From Allium sativum (Eukaryota; Streptophyta; Magnoliopsida; Asparagales; Amaryllidaceae), in NCBI GenBank assembly GCA_030737875.1, contig CM060915.1, forward strand, positions 356,187,863-356,251,862: DNA of 64,000 nucleotides. Reading direction: 5' to 3'. Position numbers and translations under genes: made by a program. Positions 11,603 through 20,900 of the stretch are shown piece after piece (position 1 is the stretch's first letter; each line of letters begins with the position of its first letter). Below the pieces are notes generated by a model. That model made no database searches, was not told where the DNA came from, and saw only the letters and a list, made by a program, of their open reading frames with translations.

Positions 11603-12089
11603 ATGTCAACCATGATACTGAGTGTATATACTAGGATGATCAGAGGTCTCTCCTCTTAGCTTATCCATCATGCCATAACTATGAGGGTCAAAAGGTCACT
11701 CCGTACTTTTTACCTCTCTTAAGGTTAGTCCTTCTCTATATAGAGCGCCTGCCGCAACTATTCATCTCTCAAGAAAACCATCCTAGTCGAACTCGACATC
11801 CCTCAAGTACAAGCCCCAAAGGCCTAAACCAATATCAGACAAGCACCCGAGGAATGTCTCCTCCGAATTTGGATGATCTACGTGAGATGATCTAAGCAAA
11901 AACAACCAAACACTTGAGCACTAGTTGGGATCTTTTACTATACAAGTACTAAGGTGCAGAGACTCAACTATGGAAGCAAATATGAACAAATGCGAAGTGC
12001 TAAAACCAAAAGAAAGAGTACAAACAGAAAAGCTAGACTCTTCCAACCGAACTTTACTACCTTTCTCCTAGGTACGCTTAGTGGTGAAA

Positions 12090-12316
12090 GCATGTACTTG
12101 CCCTTCCGAAAATCTTGTCCTTTGTTCTTAATTATATGCCCTATTCTGCCATAGTAAAGATACTTCCTTTTGTCTTAGGTTTTATAATCTCTTCCTCCTT
12201 CGTGAGTCAAGTCTACATCCATGAATTCCTCATCATTGGGTTGTGCTCCTTAGCCAAACTCCTCATCCTATTTCGTGTGTAATCATGTTGGCAAATCTCT
12301 CGAAAGCTGCCTCCAT
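12090..12316 (-). pseudogene. gag: Relic of the gag start of the LARD-like element
   Basis: About 300 bases after the primer site, an ATG at 12,316 (minus) opens a frame beginning MEAAFERFANMITHE, which resembles a chromovirus gag N-terminus. It soon stops. Farther on (about 12,124-12,175) a frame reads YYGRIGHIIKN, which looks like a degenerate CCHC zinc knuckle with the Gly-His core kept and the cysteines lost. With the pol-tail relic at 11,402-11,602 this indicates an internally deleted copy of an autonomous element. Confidence 0.45.
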
Positions 12317-12613
12317 CGTATAGAAAACCCTACTAAGCTTGAAAGAAAACTAGTCGCAGGTGAAACTACTACGGTTATAGATGGAAGTCGGGCACTACTT
12401 CGCCCTTCGATGAGGTTACCTCCCAGAAAGCCAGGAGCCCCAGAGACTCAAGAAAGAAGGGGACAAGAATTCAAACAGAGAATCAGAAGAAAGTGCGTAT
12501 GGCTTTTGGGGAATATGCCTTTAAAACAAAACTTTTCTTTTGAAAATGCTTCTTTTAAAACTGTTTGAAAATAATAATTTTTTCAAATCTTTTATCTGAT
12601 CCGGTAACCTTCA

Positions 12614-12625
12614 GCTCTGATACCA
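12614..12625 (-). promoter_or_regulatory. Primer-binding site, initiator tRNA-Met
   Basis: The minus strand reads TGGTATCAGAGC, complementary to the 3' end of plant initiator tRNA-Met, two bases after the 5' LTR ends at 12,628. The LARD-like element is therefore read right to left. Confidence 0.93.
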
Positions 12626-14019
12626 CGTGTAACACCCCACATCCGTTAGTATCACTCACAAAAGGAATGCACTAAGTTTTGTGGAGCATTTAGGGTAAAA
12701 GATGCAGATAAATTACAAGACAGACAGAAATTAAACAGCGGAAAATAAAACTTTACTTTATTGATAAGATAGTTTGTACAACAATTGTTTTCCAATATCA
12801 GAGTATCATCTGTCTTACAAAATAAAGAAGCATAAAAATACATTTATATTCCCCAATGTAGCATAAGCCAGCCATAGCAGCGAAAAGGAGAGTCCAAAGC
12901 ACTTTGTCCAAGAATCTTCAAGCTTGGGAAGAGCAGCGTTCCAATCTAGCCTGAGCTGAACTATTCCCTCCTCAACTACCTGGGGTGGGAAACGGAAGAA
13001 AAGAAGACGAAAGAAAAGTAGAGTCAGACATAAAGCCTGAGTAAGTCTAGTGACTATTCAGTCTATGGATAAGAAAAAGAGCATGATAAGTATATGCTGG
13101 AAATGGGAAAGCACCCTAAATTAAGTTAAGTTATCTCGAACCGAATATACTATCGTACCCCATACTAATCTCTGCACCACCTAACTAGTGTCCCAACTAG
13201 TAATGATAACGTGATCCCAATCCCTGTAATTTTTGTTGCCTTCAGGCGTACATTTATTGTTTCTGACCTAGATCTAATCTAGGATTTACGCTATCTTCCG
13301 AACGATGCCCTCTAGTCTAGGACACACTACCTAGAGTGGTATATGTTCCTAGACTTTTTCCACGTATGTGTCGCGAATCGTTATCGCTTGTCTAGATGCA
13401 CATGTCCTGTAATGTGCGGCCCTAGTTCCGTGTCAGGGCTACTCTAGAAATACGGAACTCGGTCGGGAGCTTTCAGATATCCGCCGATGCAGATGCTAAG
13501 GTCTGTTTTTTTTTTTCTAGTGGCTATGGTCCCACTAGACCCCTCCCTCAACTAATGAAAGGCCATCCTTGAAAAATGAGAACTACGCGCAGGGCCCCCT
13601 ATGCCCCACTGTCCTATGGCCATCCGCAACCATAACTAGATAGCAAGTATAAGGTCTTTTGGAGTTCTCCGCCTTTTCGCTTCACGTATCTCGATTGACT
13701 CAAGATGGTAGGTAGACGACGAGTTGCTATCACAGGGCTACCGTCTTCTCGCCGAATCACGCTGGTCCATCCTAGTCTTTAGGTTGCCATATTTTGCAAC
13801 CAAGGCATACTCTTGTTCTTCTAACGCAGACCTTAACCTCTGTGAGCCCAGGAGGATCATCTGCAGCCTCACAGAGGGATACCAAGAGTACCCTCACGTC
13901 CCCTCGAAGCCTCGGGCTTCGTAACCCAATTCGTTGGAGCCTTCTAGAATCAGACGGATGTACGCTCCTTCTCGTGTTCTACTAAGATTTACTACTTAGT
14001 TTCTTTCCTTCATCAAGTT

Positions 14020-14840
14020 GGTTAAGTGTCATTAGTCAATTCAAGTTAACTTAACCCATCCCTTTTGTCATATTATACTGGTTATGTGTTGCCTCCTTGT
14101 GTTAACTTAACCTCACCATCTGTTTAACTAACCTGTTACAACGGTTAAGTGTCTCCTTATATAACTTAACCCTACTACTTGTTTAATTAACAGGTTATAA
14201 TGGTTAAGTGTTGTCCATTCACGTTTAACTTTACTACAAGTCAAATTACACTGGTTAAGTGTTCTTGTTACTTAAATCTAATCATTCATGTTATATTGGT
14301 TAAGTATTTCTAACTTACTTAATCCTAACCCACTTGTCAAATCAACTTGTTATCATGGTTAAGAGTTCTAATTTTACTTAACCTCAATCATTTGTCTCAC
14401 TAACATGTTTCCATGGTTAAGTGTTCTAATTAACTTAACCCCAATTACTTATCTCACTATCATGTTTCTATGGTTAAGTGTTCTAATTAACTTAACCTCA
14501 ATCACTTGTCTCACTAACATGTTTCTATGGTTAAGTGTTCTAATTAACTTAACCTCAATCACTTATCTCTCTAACATGTTTCTATGGTTAAGTGTTCTAA
14601 TTAACTTAACCTCAATCACTCGTCTCACTAACATGTTTCTATGGTTAAGTGTTCTAATTAACTTAACCTCACTCTCTAGTCCAGATTAATCATGTTAAAA
14701 TGGTTAAACATTTGCTTAACCTTACCCACTCCCCTAGTCAACATATTAAATTGGTTAAGTGTCCAGATTAACCTAACCCTACCCACCAATTTAGTTAACA
14801 TGTTGAATTTGGTTAAGTATTAATTCAATTGACTTAACCC
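14020..14840. repeat. GGTTAAGT hairpin array, second LTR copy
   Basis: Same organisation as 7,820-8,700, with a 57-base core at 14,405-14,680 and five core units. A few stems are broken by single substitutions (for example GGTTATGT near 14,081). Confidence 0.92.
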
Positions 14841-14880
14841 TATCAATCCTGACTCAGCCTTAATTTATTAATTAAAGCAC

Positions 14881-15080
14881 CAACCACTCACATTAGACAG
14901 ATATTGTTGTGGTAACTGGACAGCCGGTCGGTTCCGGGCAGGTTTACACCATAACTCATGTCTAACCTTGGGTCTTTATTGGGCTCAATGCTTAACCACC
15001 CACATTGGATATGTATTGGTGTGATTACTGGATAGCCGGTCGGTTCCGGGCAGGTTTACATCACAACTCAATCCAACCTC
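14881..15080. repeat. Duplicated hairpin module, second LTR copy
   Basis: Counterpart of 8,746-8,942. Each module has one arm mutated (ACCATAAC in the first, GGTGTGAT in the second), so both stems are weaker than in the 3' LTR. Confidence 0.85.
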
Positions 15081-15901
15081 GGGTTAAGCGTATTGTATTT
15101 TCTAAGTTTACATATTTGTCTCTTTTCAATTTTATATGTAAATGTTTTGTGGCCCATTATCCAAAATCGTTATTCTTGGGTATTGAAACACCCCACCTCC
15201 ATTAGAGTCACTCTCAAAGGGAATGCCCTAATTTTGGTGGAGGTTTATATGTATAAGTCACAGATATACAAGACAGATATAAGAACACATATTTTTAAAC
15301 AGCGGAAAAATAACAACTTTTATTTCATAAAGAAAATACGTGTTTCAACAACATGCCATAATTGTCTTACAATACTTCAAAACATAACATCTTCATAACT
15401 GTCTTGATTACATCATTTAAAGAAGCATAAAGAAAACATAAATAAACTGCAAAAGCCCCATAGTTGTTGTCCAAAGCCATAGTTCAAAGCGAAAAGGTCC
15501 AAGCAATACATTCTTTCTCTTCAAGCTGGATGTGAAGGCTGGTCAAGCTGCGGTATTCCCTCCCTGTGTACCTGGGGGGGGGGGGAAACGGAAGAAAAGA
15601 AGACGAAAGAAAAGTAGAGTCAGACATAAAGCCTGAGTAAGTCTAGGACTATTCAGTCTATGAATAAAGAACCGGGTATGATAAGTATAAACTCGAAATG
15701 GGAAAGTACTATAAACTTAGTTAAGTTGTCTAGGGACGAATATACAATCGTACCCCATATCAATCTCTGAACCCATATAAACTAGTTTCCAACTGGCACC
15801 CCATAATCTGGGTGAAGTGATCCATTTCATGATGATCGGCTCCTACTCGCATAGTTACATGTGTCCTACGGCCCCCGATGTTGTAGTTACCTGTGCTGGT
15901 C

Positions 15902-15932
15902 CCACCATGGGGCGTATCAAGTCCCATGGTGG
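15902..15932. other. Perfect inverted repeat in the solo LTR
   Basis: CCACCATGGG and CCCATGGTGG pair around a loop of about 11 bases. It lies in the GC-richer block that corresponds in position to 7,225-7,723 of the host LTR, where different inverted repeats are found. Confidence 0.75.
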
Positions 15933-16179
15933 CGGCCCGACACAATCCTAGAATGCACAGGTATGCTACTGGTGCCCAGTGCCTTATTTTTCTGCGCCGG
16001 AGTGTGTGCACTCCCGCACCCCGTTAGAACCTACACTGCTGCACCACCGCCGTCGATTTGACCTCTTACAATCAGCCCAGTAATCGTGCCCCACCCTGCC
16101 TAGTTTCAGGGTATCGTGATACCTTGTAGGGTTACTGCGAAAAGGGTCCTCCGCTACTAGGTTTTCTATTTCTAGCCAA

Positions 16180-16510
16180 CATGCTAAGTTGGTTAAGTGT
16201 TTTATAAACCTAACCCCCCCCCCAAATCAGTCTGTTTAGTTTAGCATGTTCCATTTTGATTAAGTCTTTAGTTCACTTAATCCTAACAATCCTGACTCAG
16301 CCTTAATTGTCTTATTAAAGCCTTGACCTCTCACATTAGACAGGTATTGTTGTGGCTGCCTGTTGCCGGTTGGTTCCGGGCAGTCTTACGCCACAACTCA
16401 GTCTAACCTCGGGTCCTTATTGGGCTCCATGTTTAACCACCCACATTGGATAGGTATTGTTGTGACTACTGGACAGCCGGGCGGTTCCGGGCAGGTTTAC
16501 ATCACAACTC
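16180..16510. repeat. Compact hairpin modules in the solo LTR
   Basis: Only two GGTTAAG-type modules are present. One has GGTTA/TAACC arms (near 16,190). The other has GATTAAGT/ACTTAATC (near 16,258), where both arms changed relative to GGTTAAGT/ACTTAACC. Two larger modules follow, with arms GTTGTGGC/GCCACAAC (16,349-16,356 and 16,390-16,397) and GTTGTGAC/ATCACAAC (16,459-16,466 and 16,501-16,508, one mismatch). Confidence 0.85.
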
Positions 16511-17572
16511 AATCCAACCTCGGGTTAAACATATCGTATTTTCTACATTTACATATTTTGTCTTTCTTCTTTACTTTCTTATATGTAAATATTTGCGGCC
16601 CATTAAAAATCAATGGTGTAAAGGTTACACCAATCATGGGCCCAACCCATTCTTGAATTTGGGCCCCTTTACTTTATCTTTTCATTTATTAATAAATTTA
16701 ACCCAACGTTATTTTCCCCCGTTTAATACGTCCGTTTATTATATATATGTTGGGCTTAGCCTTTTTAAGCCCAACTTAGCCATGCGAAAGAGGGGAGGCT
16801 TAAGGCGTGATTACATACACAAAAAGGGGAATGTGAACGCATGAACTTGCAACATAACGTTGGAACTACAAAATAGAAACTGGTGTACTTGCATAGTAGC
16901 AACATATACTTTGGTCATAAAGCATAAGTGACATGAATCAAACCATGTAAACTTGTAGTTAAGTTAAGAATATCACTATTGACACATAGGCTTAACTACA
17001 ACATAAACCTATATTTTATTTAGGCATAATGTCAAACATAAGCAAATCATGTTTATAAGATTACTACATGTTTACAAAGGTGCTTACTTTTGTGACTAAT
17101 ACAAAAGTATAATTCAACTAGAATTAATCCAACTTAATCATGATTTTAAATCTATTCACATAACCATGGCACACATATACTTATGGCATAAATATTTCTA
17201 ACATGAAATCATGATTTTTACTTTAGTCATGCAAACTTGCAAATGGGATTTTGAATCTAACCTAGCTATGTACCACATGTGTCATCATATAATTCTTGTT
17301 AACAATATAGACCTAATCATGTTTTTCAATTATGCAAAATATCAATCATAGCCTAGTCATATTCATAAGTTCGCAAAGAGGTTTTCTAGTACCAAAGTAT
17401 GGCTTAATACATAGATCATGATGCCAAATTTTTAACAAAATTCCATATGAATTATAATAACCCAAATTTGTTCCAATTACACACAAAATGATTTTTGTAC
17501 AAAAGTACACATTATGATGGCATAGTAGCAAAACCACAAACTTGCATGAATTTCAATTAAAGAACTACATAC

Positions 17573-17756
17573 ATGTAGCTTCAACATGAATTACAAACTT
17601 TGCGAATATCCAAACGTACACTTGCATAAAGCTACCGCAAACATGTAGTTTTTATAATGAATAACATACTTTGCGAATATCCAAACATATACTTGCATAA
17701 AACTACCGCAAACATGTAGTTTTTATAATGAATAACATATTTTGCGAATATCCAAT
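17573..17756. repeat. ~71-base tandem repeat in the solo LTR
   Basis: About two and a half units containing CATGTAGTTTTTATAATG and TTTGCGAATATCCAAAC. The first unit is the most diverged. The array is absent from the host LTR. Confidence 0.85.
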
Positions 17757-18080
17757 TGTTATACAATATTCCAAATCGATAAGAATCATAGTAACGCACA
17801 AATATGAATTACTTATCACCACAAATCAAGTATACAAATCAACACAGTTATTTATTTATACCGGAATAATACTCTACTTACTATCGTGTGGCGAATTCTC
17901 CAATTCAGGAATTTGGAGATGCGACTCCTTGTTGATTTGATTTGTTTAAGTTGCTTTATGCTTTAGAATTTGCCTCCTAATCTTCTCTCAAATTGGTGGC
18001 TACTCCTAGTCGCTCCTCTGCAGCATGATGGCCTCGTTCTTATTTTTGAATGAATAGATTAGGTAGAGTCTAGGGTCATT

Positions 18081-18086
18081 TTTATA
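18081..18086 (-). promoter_or_regulatory. TATA box of the solo LTR
   Basis: The minus strand reads CTCTATAAAAATG about 200 bases before the splice-site motif at 17,874-17,881. The spacing matches that in the LARD LTRs. Confidence 0.6.
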
Positions 18087-18264
18087 GAGTTTATGAACTG
18101 ATTAGGACCATCGATGTTGCTTGGATTGATCGTAGCCATTCATTCGAAAGAGAGACCAATTAGAGCCTGCCACCTAGCCCTAATGACAAAGCAAGCTTCT
18201 GAAAATCGACCAAACACAGACCTGGCCAGCCAGGACTTGACCAGACCTGACCAGCAGGTCATTT

Positions 18265-18369
18265 TTGACCTGGGCGCACTTGGCAGGTGCGCCAGGTCAA
18301 AAATGTACTGGCGCACTTCCCAAGTGCGCCAGTGCATTTTTGTTCTGGCGCACTTCCCAAGTGCGCCAG
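18265..18369. repeat. Three strong GC-rich hairpins in tandem
   Basis: Two units (18,308-18,332 and 18,345-18,369) are perfect: CTGGCGCACTT and AAGTGCGCCAG around CCC, giving 11 base pairs and a 3-base loop. A related unit at 18,265-18,298 pairs TGACCTGG and CGCAC with GTGCG and CCAGGTCA, with one bulged base. They lie upstream of the minus-strand TATA box. Open frames on both strands here are by-products of the palindromes. Confidence 0.92.
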
Positions 18370-18798
18370 TGCATTCTGACCCGTTTTCCGGTTTTTCGCC
18401 CAACTTCGTTCGTCCATAACTTCTTCATACGATATCCGTTTTACGCAAACTCAGACTCTATCTCAAGCAGAATTCCGAGACGAACGCAATGGCGTATCCC
18501 GTTTCCCTTAATTCTTTGATTTAAAATTATTTATTGTTTAATTTATGAATTTGACAGTTATAAAATACATGGGGTGTTACAGGTATAATAATTTATACCA
18601 CTTAAATTTCACAAGTCGTTGGCATGTGCCAAACATGCCAACACATATATTTTAATTAAACCCAGCGTTATTTTCCCCGTTTGTACGTTCGCAATATTAT
18701 AACATATGTTGGGCTTCAACATTTCAGCCCAACTTAGAAACATAAAAAAAAGAGGCTTAGAACATGATATATTTTAAGTAACATAAAAGGGTGTGTGT

Positions 18799-19160
18799 GA
18801 ACACATGAACTTGCAACATAGCGATTTAACTAACATAAATTATGTGGTGCATGAACTTGCAATATAGCGATTTAATTAACATAAATTAGTGGTGCATGAA
18901 CCTGCAATATAGCGATTTAATTAACATAAATTAGTGGTGCATGAACTTGCAATATAGCGATTTAATTAACATAAATTAGTGGTGCATGAACCTGCAATAT
19001 AGCGATTTAATTAACATAAATTAGTGGTGCATGAACTTGCAATATAGCAATTTAATTAACATAAATTAGTGGTGCATGAACTTGCAATATAGCGATTTAA
19101 TTAATATAAATTATGTGGTGCATGAACTTGCAATATGGCGATTTAACTAACATAAATTAG
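18799..19160. repeat. 45-base tandem repeat, second LTR copy
   Basis: Eight units corresponding to 9,254-9,570, with a slightly different order of the CTTGC and CCTGC variants. This suggests some homogenisation or slippage since insertion. Confidence 0.92.
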
Positions 19161-20095
19161 GGGCTTGTGTACTTGCATTGTATTAGCATATAATTTGGAC
19201 ATAAATCATAAACCTAAACATGAGTCATGGGTTTCAATCTATTCATGTAAACTTGCATTTAAAATATGAACCTAACTAAATTAGGTGTCACTTGTATTAG
19301 CATATGATTTTTATAACAACATAAGCCTAAAACATATTTTTATTTAGGCATAACACTAAACATAAACTAGTCATTTCCATAAAGTCACTATATGTTCACA
19401 AAGATGCTTACTTTTGTCACTAATACAAAAGTATAGTTTAACTTGAATTATGAGGCCTATTCCAACATAAACTTATATGAATCATGTTACCCAAATGGAT
19501 CCAACTACACTTGAAATGATCATAGGCATATATATACAAAGATCTAAATCATGCAGGCATAACAGTGAATTATGTTTACATAAGTCTCAACTTGGTTGTA
19601 ACAAAATATATACAACTTCTTATTAACCACAACATATAAATGTCAATTTCCAACATGAATCGTATACTTGCAAGGGGTGTTACTTTTCATTGCAAATGTA
19701 CAATTAATCCAATATCATGTTAATTATACTACAACATCCCAAATCCATTTATAATAAAATCAGAACAACATACAATTATGAACTAGCATCGTTACAATTA
19801 AAGTACGATTCCATTTTCATTCTACACAAATCAAGTCTCAATTTTTATTCATATCGGAATAGTACTCTACTTACAACGTATGACGAATCTTGTATTCAGG
19901 ATTCTTAATTCTGAATTTGGTGATGCTATCCTTTGAGGTTGACGTTGTTTTGATTTATTTGTTGTAGTTTTAAGCTTTGAATCAACTCTTAATCGTCTCT
20001 TAATTTGACGGCTACTCCTAGTCTCTCTTCAGCAGCATGACGGCTCCTTCTTCTTTTTTCTCTTTTTTTTGTGTGAATTAGGTTGTGAGAGCTAT

Positions 20096-20110
20096 GTTGT
20101 TTATATAGAG
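20096..20110 (-). promoter_or_regulatory. LTR promoter TATA box (5' LTR of the LARD-like element)
   Basis: Minus-strand CTCTATATAAACAAC, identical to 10,504-10,518. The splice site GTAAGTAG (19,867-19,874) lies about 230 bases downstream, which would give a short spliced leader. Confidence 0.65.
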
Positions 20111-20253
20111 TTGCAAGTTAATTTGAGCCGTCGATGAAGCCAAGGTTAATACAAGCCGTCCGTTCTAAAGAGAAGCCAATTATGTTCACAATTTAAGGGC
20201 TGTAAATTACTCCTATTTCAAATTATGTCATAATTACTTTCTTAATGTACATT

Positions 20254-20410
20254 ATCGACATTTATTATTAAATTTGTATGCACATTAGATACATCCCTCC
20301 TTTACACATTTATTATTAAATTTGTATGCACATTAGATACATCTCCCCTTTACACATTTATTATTAAATTTGTTTGCACATTAGATACATCTCCCCTTTA
20401 CACATTTATT
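20254..20410. repeat. 48-base tandem repeat, second LTR copy
   Basis: Counterpart of 10,664-10,830 with the same number of units and a few substitutions. Confidence 0.9.
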
Positions 20411-20466
20411 ATTATTTTTGAATTAGCAACTTTAGTGTTAATAGAAATACGGGGTGTTACAAAAAT

Positions 20467-20895
20467 ATGATCTGCAAAATACTTGGTCAAAAGTTTACCG
20501 CTTCATAATAAAAGTCGGCTCAGAAATATTTTTGTATTTAAAAAACTGGTTCGAAAAATGCAGTGTTTTCTGGACCAAAAATATAAGTGTCTACACCACA
20601 TAGCCAAGGCCCAAGGCCCAAGGCCCAAGCCCAATCCCGAACCGTACCGTGCCGAGCCGGGCCGGGTCGGGTCGAGTCGGTCGGTCGGTCGCGCGCGTGT
20701 GTGGTGGTCATGATACATGGTCTCCCTCCTCACAACAAAGCATGCATTGGGAGCCCAAGGACCCAACATGACTTCTTAGAAACAAGTATAAATACTTGCA
20801 TCTTTCTTATAATCCCATGATGTGGGACTATTCACAAATATGAGCCATCATACACTTATTTTTATATTTTAAATAATTCACATAAATTTTCAACA
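20467..20895 (-). repeat. 5' LTR of copia element A, right segment
   Basis: Continues the LTR cut at 6,434 and matches about 1,421-1,848. The end CAACA at 20,895 is followed by the target duplication TTTCC. The GC-rich GGCCC/CCGGG tract differs from the other LTR by several substitutions. Confidence 0.93.
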
Positions 20896-20900
20896 TTTCC

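Larger units (their letters stand above)
15184..18581 (-). mobile_element. Solo LTR of a sister family nested in the LARD LTR
   Basis: TGAAACACCCC at the left and GGGGTGTTACA at the right, flanked by the duplication GGTAT (15,179-15,183 and 18,582-18,586). The surrounding LTR resumes exactly where it stopped. No primer site, polypurine tract or coding relic lies inside, so this is a single 3,398-base LTR, probably left by LTR-LTR recombination. Several blocks match the host LTR: the GAAAAGAAGACGAAAGAAAA region, the tandem hairpin modules, TATA and splice site. Elsewhere it is unrelated, and its arrays are shorter. TATA (minus TATAAAAA, 18,079-18,086) and GTAAGTAG (17,874-17,881) give minus orientation. 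Confidence 0.93.
6435..20461 (-). mobile_element. LARD-like chromovirus derivative with giant LTRs (minus strand)
   Basis: The element starts TGTAACACCCC and ends GGGGTGTTACA. It is flanked by the duplication AAAAT (6,430-6,434 and 20,462-20,466), which is single in the uninterrupted LTR near 1,420. The LTRs are 6,435-10,869 (4,435 bases) and 12,628-20,461 (4,436 bases after removing the nested solo LTR and its TSD). The interior, 10,870-12,627, has a primer site, a gag-start relic, a pol-end relic and a polypurine tract, all reading minus. Long LTRs with a short non-coding interior match the large retrotransposon derivative (LARD) class, although LARDs usually have a longer interior. The sequence beside the polypurine tract resembles that of the chromovirus at 61,848-62,738. 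Confidence 0.93.
12628..20461 (-). repeat. 5' LTR of the LARD-like element, interrupted by a solo LTR
   Basis: A direct copy of 6,435-10,869 into which 15,184-18,581 was inserted. It has five core units of the 57-base array instead of six. Its promoter and leader (TATA near 20,101-20,107, splice site 19,867-19,874) lie to the right of the insertion. They could still start minus-strand transcription, but the transcript would run through the solo LTR. Confidence 0.93.
1087..20895 (-). mobile_element. Ty1/copia retrotransposon A (minus strand), interrupted by a 14-kb nested element
   Basis: Both ends are flanked by the same 5-base target duplication TTTCC (1,082-1,086 and 20,896-20,900). The terminal repeats are 1,087-1,848 and, split by a later insertion, 6,101-6,434 plus 20,467-20,895. 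The polypurine tract next to 1,848 and the pol order (protease, integrase, reverse transcriptase, RNase H read right to left) both give minus orientation. Without the insertion the element is about 5.8 kb. Pol has an internal deletion and many stops although the LTRs differ by only a few percent by eye. This suggests the copy was already defective when it inserted and used proteins supplied in trans. Confidence 0.93.

Noticed and set aside
18114..18419. Overlapping 84-101 codon frames on both strands
   Set aside because: Produced by GC-rich palindromes; no start context or domain.
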